From: Pinibacter aurantiacus
Lineage (GTDB): Bacteria; Bacteroidota; Bacteroidia; Chitinophagales; Chitinophagaceae
Assembly (NCBI RefSeq): GCF_019130065.1
Contig: NZ_JAHSPG010000013.1
Span: forward strand, 124,001 to 188,000
Direction of reading: 5' to 3'
DNA: 64,000 bases
The stretch's first letter is position 1; each line of letters starts with the position of its first letter. The position numbers and the translations under genes are program-made. This document shows positions 1 through 9,997 of this stretch, in pieces. A model generated the notes under the pieces. The model worked only from the letters and a program-made list of their open reading frames with translations, was not told the DNA's origin and searched no databases.

Positions 1-2208
1 AGCATCCAGCGGCTGACCTGCCCTTCTTTGATAAGCATCCTGGTACACTTCATCCCTGCGAACAGCTTTTGAGGTAAAATTCATTCCGCAAAAACCGGCC
101 GACAATTGGAACGCTCCTACTTTCTTTTGAATGTTGATAGAATAGTCTATACCGGAACGCTTGTCATTGTTATAGTTCAGGTATGGCAGGAAAGAAAAAT
201 CCCAGTTTGAAAAATAGGACGGGAAAATAGTGGAAGCGCCCTGGGTAAGCAATCCATCGGTATGCTGAATAAAGTAATTTGAATTTAAAATGATAAAGTG
301 ATTAAATAACGATGCATCCAATCCCACTCTGAACTCGTTGCGTTTAATAAAAGAAAGGTCCAGATTTTCTCCCTGCACGGAACCCGTTGTCCAGCCACCG
401 GCAACGCCATCCCTCCATTGGTACCAACCTCCTTTATTATTAAAATATCCCTGGTATAGATAGTAGTCGGTGGTGTTATTGGTAATATCAATGTCCTGCT
501 TAACCGATGCATAAGACGCGTTAATTTTTAACTCATCCACAAAGGAAACATTGTTCTTGAAAAATTTTTCATCGCTGATACGCCAGCCTATTGTTGCGGT
601 TGGAGAAATTCCGTCGCGATGACCCGGTGCAAGTTTTGCCGAGTGTGTCAATGCGCCGGAGAAATCAATGTAATATCTGTGGGCGAAGTTATAACCCGCC
701 TGCAGGCCAAGATTTGAATTTCTTACAGGCTGATATTTGCTTCCGCTATGACCGGCATCGCTCGATACCTGTGTCATATATCCCCAGCCTAACAGAGAAG
801 CCGAAACATTGTGCACTTGCTTGAACGATCTTTTATAGTCAAACTGTCCTTTAAAAGACATGGTTTGGTTGTATCCTGTTTGCCCGATAAATTCATTGGT
901 GGAACTACCGTCGTTGTTATACTGTTTCAGAGCGGTAATCATATCGCTGTTATTCACAGTTGCCCAGGTTGGCTGGTATACAGCATATGCCACCTGGTAG
1001 CCTTCTGAATAAATGGATGAATAATCCATGCTCAGCCCCGTCTTAAAGGACAAGCCTGTTAATAAAGAACCCAGATCAGCATTCGCATTTACATTGAACA
1101 TGAAGCGGCGGTTCTTTGTTTTAACATAGCCCGCGGCTAACATATCAGCAAATGCATTGGTCTGGTCGGTTGAGGTTCCTCCTAAAAGATATTTTCCATC
1201 TATAACGTTGTTACTGTTATCGACGATCGTTTGAAGCGATTTATTATTTGGATCGAACATGCTGATGGGAACCAAAGGAGAAAACCAGTTAGGACGGAAA
1301 GTGGCAGAAGTACCCCAAAAATCGCCGCGACCCGCGTAGTTATCTGAAACAATAGCAACGGCATCTGTGGATGCAGAAAGCCACTTGGTCAGGTTCATGT
1401 CAACATTTGATCGTATGTTGAACAACATGGAGTTGTTCTTTTTGGTAGAACCATAATTTAAAATGTCGTTGTTGTAGGAGAAGCCAACGTTGGTGTAGTA
1501 CCTGGCACGGTCATTCCCCCCGGATATTTCTGTTGTTATATCAGATTTTGAATAGGCCTTTCTTAAATAGTCCGAAGAAAAATAATTGACATCCGGATAC
1601 TTGTATGGGTTAGTGCCCTGTGCGGTTTGTTGGATCAAATCCTGGGAGTACTTTTCTGCGATGCCGTCATTTCTTGATGCTTCGTTATACAAGGTCATAT
1701 AATCTGCAGCATGCAAATAGCCGGGATATCGCTTTGGAACATACGCTCCGGTATTCACCCTGACATCGATGTGCAAAGGACTGTTACTTCCTCTTTTTGT
1801 GGTGATCAACACAACCCCTTTCGCTGCACTGCTGCCATACAACACTACGTTGCTGGCCCCCTTCAATACCGTTATAGATTCTACTTCCACCAGCCTGATA
1901 TCAGCAGCGCTACGCGGAATGCCATCTACAAGTATCAGCGGCGCTTGTCCCCATATAGTACCCGCATAACCACTTACAAGGCATTGAAGGTTATCAAGAC
2001 TATATGTTCCATAGCTCTTTTTTAGAAGATTTGTGACGTTCACAGTAGAGACACCACCTAAAAGATCAGCCTTATTTACCGAGCCGAATGCAACATTGAC
2101 TACGGTATCACTATTTACTATTATGCTATTTTCCTGTGCTTTCAGCCTTATCGTTCCCAATATAGATAAAGCGAAAAGAAGGGTTTTTATTTTATAATTC
2201 TTTTTCAT
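1..2208 (-). CDS. SusC-like TonB-dependent outer-membrane receptor, 3' end outside the window
   Basis: The frame is open from an ATG at 2208 to the left edge, giving 736 codons without a stop, so the C-terminal barrel is missing here. The protein starts with a short signal peptide (MKKNYKIKTLLF) and goes almost directly into a plug domain. The usual SusC plug landmarks are present: LVDGIPRS, VESITVLKGAS and GVVLITTKRG. The CarboxypepD_reg domain that precedes the plug in most SusC proteins, including the other three in this window, is not visible. The gene starts 20 bp after the stop of the susD gene at 2228 and is probably in the same transcript. SusC proteins import glycans or oligosaccharides across the outer membrane using TonB energy. 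An ATG at 2215 is in another frame, so 2208 is preferred. Its substrate cannot be read from the sequence. Confidence 0.85.
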   Translation of the reverse strand, partial: MKKNYKIKTLLFALSILGTIRLKAQENSIIVNSDTVVNVAFGSVNKADLLGGVSTVNVTNLLKKSYGTYSLDNLQCLVSGYAGTIWGQAPLILVDGIPRSAADIRLVEVESITVLKGASNVVLYGSSAAKGVVLITTKRGSNSPLHIDVRVNTGAYVPKRYPGYLHAADYMTLYNEASRNDGIAEKYSQDLIQQTAQGTNPYKYPDVNYFSSDYLRKAYSKSDITTEISGGNDRARYYTNVGFSYNNDILNYGSTKKNNSMLFNIRSNVDMNLTKWLSASTDAVAIVSDNYAGRGDFWGTSATFRPNWFSPLVPISMFDPNNKSLQTIVDNSNNVIDGKYLLGGTSTDQTNAFADMLAAGYVKTKNRRFMFNVNANADLGSLLTGLSFKTGLSMDYSSIYSEGYQVAYAVYQPTWATVNNSDMITALKQYNNDGSSTNEFIGQTGYNQTMSFKGQFDYKRSFKQVHNVSASLLGWGYMTQVSSDAGHSGSKYQPVRNSNLGLQAGYNFAHRYYIDFSGALTHSAKLAPGHRDGISPTATIGWRISDEKFFKNNVSFVDELKINASYASVKQDIDITNNTTDYYLYQGYFNNKGGWYQWRDGVAGGWTTGSVQGENLDLSFIKRNEFRVGLDASLFNHFIILNSNYFIQHTDGLLTQGASTIFPSYFSNWDFSFLPYLNYNNDKRSGIDYSINIQKKVGAFQLSAGFCGMNFTSKAVRRDEVYQDAYQRRAGQPLDA

Positions 2209-2227
2209 TGTTCATCTGCATTTTTAA

Positions 2228-4111
2228 TTACCAACCAGGATTTTGTTTGAAGCCTTTATAAAGGTTAACATCCGACTGAAGGAACGGAAACCAATAATGC
2301 TTCTCGCCCAAATGCCTTTCCAATATGATTGTCTCCCTGAAGTTCAGCACCTTTGCATTTCTTGGACTTGCATATACGTCAGCGTTAGGCATGCCGCGAT
2401 CGAATTCAATGCCTTTCTTTAATGTGTATGGTGCCTGGGTGAGTAAGAGCCACCTGCGCAGATCCGTAAATCTGTGCCCTTCAAATGCGAGTTCCACTGC
2501 ACGCTCCCTCCTTAATTCACTCATAAAATCATCAGTGGAGTTAAGGTATTTTGGTGAGATGTGGCCAACGCCTGCCCTGTCCCTTATTTTATTGACTGCA
2601 TCTACCGCTGTAAGGCTGTAGTTACTGCTTTTTCCTTGTGCGGAATTGTATCCTTGTGCCGCTGCCTCTGCATACATCAGGTAAACGTCTGCCAGACGCA
2701 TAAAGCTGAGCGCAAACACATTGTTTTCCTTGTAGCCGTCCCAATCATTGAGCAGTTTGGCGGTGAATTTTGAATTCATATAACCTGTCAAAACAGCTTT
2801 GGTGGTATTGGCTGTTCTGTATAAACCACCGGAATAAAGACTGGCATATTGCCTGTTCTGATCATTGCCCACATTGCCGGCATTGGTAACGCATTTATCA
2901 CCGTCGATCATGATGTCATTGTAAAACCTGGGATCCCTGTTTTTCCATGGATATTGAGGATCGTAGCCTGATTCCGCATCAGCTTTTTCAGGGTCAACAA
3001 TAGGTAACCCATTGGCCATACCATAGTAGTCCACATAGTTGGCAGTTGGGTACACTTTAATTCCGGACCCGACAATGGTCATTGGGCGATAGTCATTCAC
3101 CTGGTTCCAGCGCCAGCGACTGCCGGACTCGGCGGTGTTTTCCATAAACATCGCTTCTTTTAAACCGGGAATCTTTCCGCTTTGGTTATAGGTATAAAAT
3201 AGCTTTGAATAATCTGAAAAATTGGCGAGCTCATAGCGTCCCGTAGATTCCGTTAGTTGCAGAGCCTGTCCAAAAGCATCAGCCGCTTTTTTACAATAGT
3301 CTGCGTTATAGCTGCTATTGCCGGTAGACTCCCTGTTCATTAAAGGGCTTCCTGCAAAAAGCAGATCCTTTCCCAAATAAGCAAGTGCCAGAATTTTATT
3401 GATGCGGAAATTGTTATTGCCCAGGGTTTGTTTACCGATTGTTGTTTCATCCCAGTTAACAGGAAGCAGGTCAGCTGCTTTTTGAAAATCGGCTGCTGCC
3501 TTATCAGCGGTTTGCTGATAATTCAACCTTGGCAAATCCAGGGGCTGGTCAGTAGGTAAAGCCTGGTCTACATAAGCCAATCCACCCCAGTACTGCATTA
3601 ACATGAAATGGTACCATCCTCTGAAAAAATATAGTTGGCCTGCGATAAGATTTTTCTCTTCATCTGTAGCATCTGTCAACAGGTTTAAATTGGCAATACC
3701 AACATTTGCTTTTCTGATGGCATACCATGACAGACCATACAGGTGTCCCTTGTCACCACGAACGGTTGTTGAGGCAACACCACCGGTTTTAAAATAGCTG
3801 TAGCCCCTGGTGTTCCAGCCCCAGTAATCTCCCTGGTCAATGGCATTGGTCATCAGGCGCGTTTCACCCGTTTCCCAATTTTCATCTTCTCCGAAATTCC
3901 AGTTGTTATGATAGTCCTGGGAACTTATTAATGGAAGGCTGTTGTAGAGCTCTTCGGTAAATCCCTGGAAATTCTTAAAATTTTTAAACGCCTCAGTCGA
4001 ACTGATATCACTGAGGGGCGCTTTATTCAGATATTTCTTGCACGAGTTTGTACTAATCAATAGCAAACATGCAGTCGTAAGGGAAAGTATTTTTCCTACA
4101 TATTTTCTCAT
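2228..4111 (-). CDS. SusD/RagB-family surface glycan-binding lipoprotein
   Basis: This 627-residue protein starts with a lipoprotein signal whose likely lipidated cysteine is C24 (LLLISTNSC), so it should be anchored in the outer membrane. The body has SusD features: an N-terminal TPR-like part (YLNKAPLSDISSTEAF, then GQLYFFRGWYHFML) and a C-terminal SusD segment (NKIRDRAGVG, then ELRRERAVELAFEGHRFTDL). It ends in the usual tail with KQNPGW. SusD proteins form a lid on SusC and bind the incoming glycan. It lies 13 bp after the susC gene at 4125-7283 and 19 bp before the partial susC, so the three are likely co-transcribed. At 627 residues it is a little longer than a typical SusD. The substrate is unknown; the alpha-galactosidase and alpha-glucuronidase genes upstream suggest plant hemicellulose. 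Confidence 0.93.
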   Translation of the reverse strand: MRKYVGKILSLTTACLLLISTNSCKKYLNKAPLSDISSTEAFKNFKNFQGFTEELYNSLPLISSQDYHNNWNFGEDENWETGETRLMTNAIDQGDYWGWNTRGYSYFKTGGVASTTVRGDKGHLYGLSWYAIRKANVGIANLNLLTDATDEEKNLIAGQLYFFRGWYHFMLMQYWGGLAYVDQALPTDQPLDLPRLNYQQTADKAAADFQKAADLLPVNWDETTIGKQTLGNNNFRINKILALAYLGKDLLFAGSPLMNRESTGNSSYNADYCKKAADAFGQALQLTESTGRYELANFSDYSKLFYTYNQSGKIPGLKEAMFMENTAESGSRWRWNQVNDYRPMTIVGSGIKVYPTANYVDYYGMANGLPIVDPEKADAESGYDPQYPWKNRDPRFYNDIMIDGDKCVTNAGNVGNDQNRQYASLYSGGLYRTANTTKAVLTGYMNSKFTAKLLNDWDGYKENNVFALSFMRLADVYLMYAEAAAQGYNSAQGKSSNYSLTAVDAVNKIRDRAGVGHISPKYLNSTDDFMSELRRERAVELAFEGHRFTDLRRWLLLTQAPYTLKKGIEFDRGMPNADVYASPRNAKVLNFRETIILERHLGEKHYWFPFLQSDVNLYKGFKQNPGW

Positions 4112-4124
4112 TTTATCAAACAGT

Positions 4125-7100
4125 TTAAAAGGTTAAGTCAATCCCTAAATTGAAACGTTTTAAAGTTGGGTAGGCGCCGAAACTTGAGTTGCCGCTGAAG
4201 TTGGACTCACGATCGTCTGGCATCTTTGTCCACAGGAAAAGATTATTACCATTCAAATACACTTTGCATCTCTTTATGCCTAACCGGTTGACGATTTGGT
4301 TTTTTAAAGTGTATCCGATCTCCGCATTTTTTAACCGCAGAAAAGATCCGTCATAGAGGTATCGGGTACCCGGGGCCTCATTACCTACTACACTTGACCA
4401 GCGGGGTAATGGAATGTTACCTCCACCGTTCAGTGTCCAGTAAGTGCCTTCAACGTAGGCAACGTCTGAAGACGCCACGAATGTAGGGAAGGTCACTTCA
4501 CGCGTAACATTGTTAACACCATAAAACTGGACAAACAGATTTACGCCCTTCCACTCAACGCCCACAGAGGTATTGAATGTATTTTGAGGAACACTTGAAA
4601 ATTTATAAGGAGCCTTGTCATAGGAATCAATAACACCATCACCATTAAAGTCAACAATATTATAGTCACCGGTTAACTTACTTTGGTTATTTGTTCCTCT
4701 TTGCGTGCTTCCGTAGAGATCATCCCAGCTTTTCAGGAAACCATAATCGAGATATGATGTCGTTTGCCCGATGGCATAACCTTCTGATTTTTGGTAGGCC
4801 GGCAACAATTGCGGATTATTCTGCGAGATCACTTTATTTTTCGCATGTGTCATGGAGGCATTCACCCACACGCGCATGCCGTTGGTAAAGGTCTGGTTCA
4901 GCCCAAGTTCAACTTCATAACCATTGGCCACCACTCTTCCAAGGTTTGCACTCGGCGCGGTGGCACCAAAATAAGTAGGGATGGCGCGTGAGGAGCCATT
5001 GATGATAATGTTGCTTCTGTCATCACGGAATACGTCTACGCTACCGGTAACTCTGCCCCCGAATAAACTATAATCAACCCCCAGGTTACGTTTCTCCACG
5101 GTTTCCCATGCTATATTTGGGTTGCCCAGCGAAGAAATATCGTAAAATGTGTAAGGGGTATTGGCAGGGATGTCTCCCATCGCATAATTTCCTCCGTAGG
5201 TCCATTGGTCCTGGTAAAGCCAGCGACCCGATACATTGTCGTCACCGATCTTACCCCATGATGCGCGAATTTTAAAAGTGTTGATGAAAGGCAACTTTTG
5301 CATAAAACGTTCGTTGCTCAACATCCAACCCGCAGACAAGGAAGGAAAAAATGCAAACCGGTTATCGGGTCCAAATTTTTCTGAACCGTTGTACGCGCCA
5401 TTTGCTTCCAGGAAGTAGCGGGATGCATAATTATAAGTTGTCCTGAACACCCAGTCTTCACGATAGTGAGGAAACTCACTGCCAGTGGCATATTTTTCAC
5501 GCAGGAAAACACCCATTGCACTCACATCATGGAGTTTTCGGGCACCAAATTTCTGAGCCCAGTTTAATTGCATAGAGTAGTTTGTCCTGCGGTAGGTGGC
5601 GCCAGTGTTCACTGATCCCGCCTGGCTCGTCCATCTTACCCCGTCGGTGTAATCAAGCTGGGTACCGGTATTGATCTGCTGTTCATAATAGACCGTTCCT
5701 GTTTCCGGGTCAACCCATTTTCTTTGCGCAGAATTATACAGGTCGTTTATACCACGGCCAGTCTCCTGGAATGTATTGTCCATTGAAAAGTTGCCTCTAA
5801 AGCTTAAGCCTTTCAGGAGCATTCCTAAATCCTGCTGAAGAATAAAATCTGTGGTGAGTTGCGTGTTGGTTCGTTTTTCAACGCCTGACATTGCCAGATT
5901 AAATGCCGAATTGGGCACATCTGCATTCCTGGGTGAATAAAAACCCCATGTGCCGTCGGAATAAACAGGTTGCATTGCATCAGGCGCCGTTCTGTAGGCA
6001 GATGCCCAATAGGAAGCGTCGCCATCGGCAGCCCCCCATGGCAATTTGCGAACACCATTGGAACCAAATAATTTAGTGGATAGTTTGGTCGTCTTGGTCA
6101 GATTGAAGTCGAGATTGCTACGCACATTCGCTCTTGTATATCCGTAACCCGACTCGTAGCCCCTGCCATTTTGAAAAGTTTTGAAAAGATCACCTTCATA
6201 CACGAAGTCAACACCGGCGTAGTAAGTTACGAAGTCAGAGCCCCCCGATACGTTGGCACTGGCATTGTGAGCCATGGCTACTTTTTTAAATAACTCATCT
6301 GTCCAGTTAACATTGGGGTATTGGTCCCTTTCCTTGTCATTAGCAGGATTGCGGTATTTATCGATAATGGCCATAGGTTTATAGGCTTTCCAACCATTTG
6401 AGCCGAGCATCAGTTCCCTGGCAATCGTTTGATTTTTCAACACCAGCGCGTCATAAGAATCATATTTTTCAGGCAACTTGGAAGCGGTCTTTGCGGTGGC
6501 GTTATAACGAACCTGTATATTCGCCTTACCTTTTGCGCCTTGCTTCGTGGTGATCAATATAACACCGTTGGCTCCTTTTACACCAAATACAGCCGTTGCT
6601 GAGGCATCTTTGAGCACAGAAACACTTTGCACGGAGGCGATGTCTATGGAGCTCATGGAACGCTCAATTCCATCCACCAGAATCAAAGGAGAACTATTGT
6701 TCCAGGAAGTCTGGGCCCGTATCAAAATCTGTGGATCTTCTGCACCAGGCATACCAGTTGATGACATGGTAATTACGCCTGGCAGGTTTCCGGTAAGCGC
6801 CATTCCAAGATTATTGACGCCTCCCGCACGCTGCAGCGCCTCACCGGTTGTTTGAGCAATAGCACCGACAACACTTTGTTTCTTTTGTTTGCCATACCCG
6901 ATCACCACCACATCTTCCATGTTCTTCGGGTTGAGTTCGAGGCGAACAATAACATTGGTTTCTCCCGGCTTTAAGGTGACATTCTTACCAACATAATTTA
7001 CCGCAGTGATCTCCAATTTTGCATCGGCACTGTTTACGGTTAGTGAAAATGTACCATCCCGACCCGTACCGGTCGATATCTTGGTGCCGGCCAGTGTGAC

Positions 7101-7283
7101 ACTGGCCCCTTCCATGGGTTCATTTTTTTCATTGAAAACCTTTCCGGTAATCTTCTGAGTGGTTTGAGCAATGGAAAAAGTGATAAAACAAAAGAGGAAA
7201 CAGACTGTCAGAACAGTCTTAATCAGGCAGAGTTTAGGGCGCAGGACGCCTCGTTGGTTAGAGCAGTTAGTGTATTTTTTCAT
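4125..7283 (-). CDS. SusC/RagA-family TonB-dependent receptor
   Basis: This is a full-length SusC of 1052 residues. A signal peptide runs to about residue 40 (FCFITFSIAQ). A CarboxypepD_reg domain follows at about 43-115 (ITGKVFNEKNEPMEGASVTL), then the SusC linker MEDVVVIGYGKQKK, the plug (LVDGIERSMSSIDIASVQSV, LKDASATAVFGVKGANGVIL) and a beta barrel ending in an aromatic strand (LKRFNLGIDLTF). There is no N-terminal STN domain, so it is not expected to signal to an ECF sigma factor through FecR. The gene opens an apparent susC-susD-susC operon after a 674-bp intergenic region. Its role is TonB-driven import of an oligosaccharide together with the SusD encoded 13 bp downstream. Confidence 0.95.
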   Translation of the reverse strand: MKKYTNCSNQRGVLRPKLCLIKTVLTVCFLFCFITFSIAQTTQKITGKVFNEKNEPMEGASVTLAGTKISTGTGRDGTFSLTVNSADAKLEITAVNYVGKNVTLKPGETNVIVRLELNPKNMEDVVVIGYGKQKKQSVVGAIAQTTGEALQRAGGVNNLGMALTGNLPGVITMSSTGMPGAEDPQILIRAQTSWNNSSPLILVDGIERSMSSIDIASVQSVSVLKDASATAVFGVKGANGVILITTKQGAKGKANIQVRYNATAKTASKLPEKYDSYDALVLKNQTIARELMLGSNGWKAYKPMAIIDKYRNPANDKERDQYPNVNWTDELFKKVAMAHNASANVSGGSDFVTYYAGVDFVYEGDLFKTFQNGRGYESGYGYTRANVRSNLDFNLTKTTKLSTKLFGSNGVRKLPWGAADGDASYWASAYRTAPDAMQPVYSDGTWGFYSPRNADVPNSAFNLAMSGVEKRTNTQLTTDFILQQDLGMLLKGLSFRGNFSMDNTFQETGRGINDLYNSAQRKWVDPETGTVYYEQQINTGTQLDYTDGVRWTSQAGSVNTGATYRRTNYSMQLNWAQKFGARKLHDVSAMGVFLREKYATGSEFPHYREDWVFRTTYNYASRYFLEANGAYNGSEKFGPDNRFAFFPSLSAGWMLSNERFMQKLPFINTFKIRASWGKIGDDNVSGRWLYQDQWTYGGNYAMGDIPANTPYTFYDISSLGNPNIAWETVEKRNLGVDYSLFGGRVTGSVDVFRDDRSNIIINGSSRAIPTYFGATAPSANLGRVVANGYEVELGLNQTFTNGMRVWVNASMTHAKNKVISQNNPQLLPAYQKSEGYAIGQTTSYLDYGFLKSWDDLYGSTQRGTNNQSKLTGDYNIVDFNGDGVIDSYDKAPYKFSSVPQNTFNTSVGVEWKGVNLFVQFYGVNNVTREVTFPTFVASSDVAYVEGTYWTLNGGGNIPLPRWSSVVGNEAPGTRYLYDGSFLRLKNAEIGYTLKNQIVNRLGIKRCKVYLNGNNLFLWTKMPDDRESNFSGNSSFGAYPTLKRFNLGIDLTF

Positions 7284-7957
7284 ATCTTAACTTGTATTGA
7301 AATATTACTGCCGCAGCTACATTGATCAATTGTTTTTACAATCAATCAACAGCTTAAGCATTTCAACCTTTTTTGAGTTCGCAAGCATATAAACGACTTC
7401 CAGGTGATCAACTAATTTGCAATTGACACTTGGTTTGATTTCATCTTTCCAAAAAAAATAACCGGTTAAATTTGGAGTGTATTAAAACACGTTTTGAGAC
7501 AAATAATGGCGGAAAAAATTATGACTTACATAAGTTGCTGTACGCACAGGATTTGAAACAAACAATCGTGATTTAATAAGTCAAAACTAAATGATCGTTC
7601 AAAAAAAGACTTGACGTGATGTAGATATAAATAGCATTTTTGTCCTTTTAAAAGGTCCGATTATGTGATCAACTGTAAATAAAAAAATCACACAACAAGA
7701 TGGTTAATAAACATTTATAAAAATATTACTGTCAATAAGACAATTATTTTTTTGAACCACCGATATAACGGGTATTTATATGTGTGAGCGTTTTTGTTTT
7801 TTTGATGTGGCGCTGTAAAAACTTTCAACCCAAAAAATATGTCGGCAGTTCATGTTACACCACTTGCTTATTGTCACAAATAATTACGGGATTTCCTGAT
7901 AAACGGCGTTATCAAAAAATCCCGCAAACTCAATTCTCCTGTTTATTATTCTTTCAT
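7284..7957. other. Intergenic region upstream of the susC-susD-susC run
   Basis: These 674 bases carry no convincing gene. They should contain the promoter of the minus-strand susC at 7283 and the end of the GH27 transcript. A 12-bp perfect palindrome CCTTTTAAAAGG lies at 7644-7655 and could be a regulator site. A terminator-like hairpin follows the GH27 gene (7887-7924, listed separately). I did not find a promoter matching the Bacteroidota consensus closely enough to call. Confidence 0.5.
7887..7924 (-). terminator. Stem-loop after the GH27 gene
   Basis: CGGGATTT at 7887-7894 pairs exactly with AAATCCCG at 7917-7924. An inner stem GATAA/TTATC makes a two-part hairpin 34 bases past the GH27 stop. 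The T-run after it on the minus strand is weak, so it may be a terminator or a 3' RNA-protecting structure. Confidence 0.45.
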
Positions 7958-9997
7958 CTACTTCACAGAAACGAATTTCACCAGCAACACACCATGCGCA
8001 GGCACATTGATCGGAAGCCTGCCCTTTTGAGCGTCCAGTTTTGCAATGTCTTTCTGTCTCCACAGATCGCGCACTTTTAATTTCCCTTTCAAACCCAATT
8101 GTTGAAAATCTGAGAATGACATGTCAACAGGCTCTAGTCCAAAATTGCAAAAACCGACCGCGTGCCCACCGTCTTCCAGTTCTTTGACATAAACGCGCAT
8201 GTCGCCTTTCTTGAATTGGCAGGTAGCCTGTTTACCGAGGGCATCCTGGTTCACCGCAATCACTTCGTCATTCGTAAGCAGATTGAGGGTAAAATCATCC
8301 AGTTTTTCCATGTCGCACCCAATTAATAAAGGTGCTGTAAAAAGGCTCCAAAGGCTAAAGTGAAGATATTGTTCATCGGGTCTGAGCTTGCTTTGATGAG
8401 GGTTGCCCCAGCCCACTGTTCCAAGCACAAGCATATCGGGGTCGTTCCAGTTACCCGGTTTTGCGTAGGGTGCCGCTTTATCCTGTGCCAGCGCAATGCC
8501 GGACATGCTGGCCCATGTATCGGTTATATCATTGGTTGTGCGCCAGCAACTACCACCTACCGAGTCACCCCATTTCCAAACGTCCGACATTCCGTATTGA
8601 CAAAGACTAAACACGATATCGCGGGGCTGCTGCTGCAAATATTTTCCCATGAGCGTAAAGGGCGCCTTTGCAGTTGCAAGTTCATTCCCTCCTTTGTAGG
8701 ATAAAGAGGAAACTTTACTCGCATCATTGCCCGGCAGTCCGTTTATAACGTTACCATAGCTGCACCAATCGTATTTGAGATAATCAAAACCCCATTTGGC
8801 GTAGCTTTCTGCGTCTTGCTTTTCGTATCCGTAACTGCCGGCGCAGCCACCGCATGTCCAAGGACCGGGGCTGGAATAAAGCCCGATCTTCAACCCGAGA
8901 CCATGCACATAATCGGCAAGCCCTTTCATGTCATTAAAACGTGCATTGGGAATGATGTTACCGGCATCATCACGAAACTTGCCGCGTAAAGATTCATCTT
9001 TTGAATCGCGATGGTTCTGCCAGAAATCATCAATATTTATATAGGTCCAGCCGTGATTAATAAGGTCCATCTTTACCATGGCGTCAGCGGCACGCTTCAC
9101 TTTGTCGGCAGACACTTCTCCCGCAAAACAGTTCCAACTGTTCCATCCCATAGGTGGCGTTAGGGCGATCTTGTCACCGCAGATGATGCGAAGTGTTTTT
9201 TCTGCTGCTCCTTTCGCATTGCTGGCTTTGAGTTTGACATTGAACGTGCCCGCTGTTTCCAGCTTGCCTGTTATAACGCCTGTTTGTATATCCAAAGTAA
9301 GTCCGGATGGTAGCCCGGTTGCGGAAAAAACCATTGGCCGTTCACCGGTTGCGGCTATGCGAAACTGAAAGGGAGAACCTGGCCTCACGCCGAATACCGT
9401 GGCACTGTTTATTCGTGGACCGGCCGGAGCCTTAGGCGTCAAAACATAAGGATTCGCAGGTACGGGACTAAACGTTGACAATATAGCGGCATCTGTGGTT
9501 TCAAATTTTGCCTCTGCCCAATCTGCATGATCGTAGTAGTTACCGTTTCCTCCATCGGTCACTACCAATTCCATTTTCTGAATACCATCAAGAACAACAT
9601 GACATGGTCTGGCGCTGTCGCCCAAATGCATTATGCCACTCGACCACATTTTTTTGCCATCTCCAAGGATGACAAACTCTACAGCAGGGTCGTGCCCCCT
9701 AACCTCATCATCCATTCCAACCTTAGCACTGAATGATCGGGCCTTACCCTTCAGCAACACTATCAAAGAGCTCTCAGCGTGCGTACCAAAGCCTCGTTCA
9801 AATTTTTGGCCCGCAATCGTAAGCGTCTTGTTATCCACCGATCTGTTTTTTCCAGGCACACCATAACCTTGCGTAGCGACACTTAGATCTAACTGGTCGA
9901 GCCACACTGTTTGAGCCGTCGATCGATAAGAGGAAATCACACCCATAAAAACAATAATGCCTGCAATTATTCGATTTGTCATGTTTTTCTTTTTCAA
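7958..9997 (-). CDS. GH27 alpha-galactosidase with N-terminal NPCBM domain
   Basis: This secreted glycoside hydrolase has 679 residues. In order: a signal peptide to about residue 29 (YRSTAQT), an NPCBM-type domain at about 33-170 (SVDNKTLTIAGQKFERGFGT), an Ig-like putative linker at about 195-272 (LPSGLTLDIQTGVITGKL), the GH27 catalytic barrel from about 278 (LTPPMGWNSWNCFAGEVS), and a short C-terminal beta domain. The GH27 nucleophile is D410 in FDYLKYDWCSYG and the acid/base lies in NWNDPDMLVLG (D519/D521). GH27 enzymes release terminal alpha-galactose from galactomannan, galactosylated xylan or raffinose-type sugars. A few GH27 members act on beta-arabinopyranose, which the sequence alone does not exclude. 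It is monocistronic-looking, between the GH67 gene and the susC-susD-susC run. Confidence 0.94.
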   Translation of the reverse strand: MKKKNMTNRIIAGIIVFMGVISSYRSTAQTVWLDQLDLSVATQGYGVPGKNRSVDNKTLTIAGQKFERGFGTHAESSLIVLLKGKARSFSAKVGMDDEVRGHDPAVEFVILGDGKKMWSSGIMHLGDSARPCHVVLDGIQKMELVVTDGGNGNYYDHADWAEAKFETTDAAILSTFSPVPANPYVLTPKAPAGPRINSATVFGVRPGSPFQFRIAATGERPMVFSATGLPSGLTLDIQTGVITGKLETAGTFNVKLKASNAKGAAEKTLRIICGDKIALTPPMGWNSWNCFAGEVSADKVKRAADAMVKMDLINHGWTYINIDDFWQNHRDSKDESLRGKFRDDAGNIIPNARFNDMKGLADYVHGLGLKIGLYSSPGPWTCGGCAGSYGYEKQDAESYAKWGFDYLKYDWCSYGNVINGLPGNDASKVSSLSYKGGNELATAKAPFTLMGKYLQQQPRDIVFSLCQYGMSDVWKWGDSVGGSCWRTTNDITDTWASMSGIALAQDKAAPYAKPGNWNDPDMLVLGTVGWGNPHQSKLRPDEQYLHFSLWSLFTAPLLIGCDMEKLDDFTLNLLTNDEVIAVNQDALGKQATCQFKKGDMRVYVKELEDGGHAVGFCNFGLEPVDMSFSDFQQLGLKGKLKVRDLWRQKDIAKLDAQKGRLPINVPAHGVLLVKFVSVK

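Noticed and set aside
7569-7600. CAAAACTA as a minus-strand promoter box for the susC at 7283
   Set aside because: The expected upstream box at about 19 bases is missing, so the match is not above chance in this AT-rich region.
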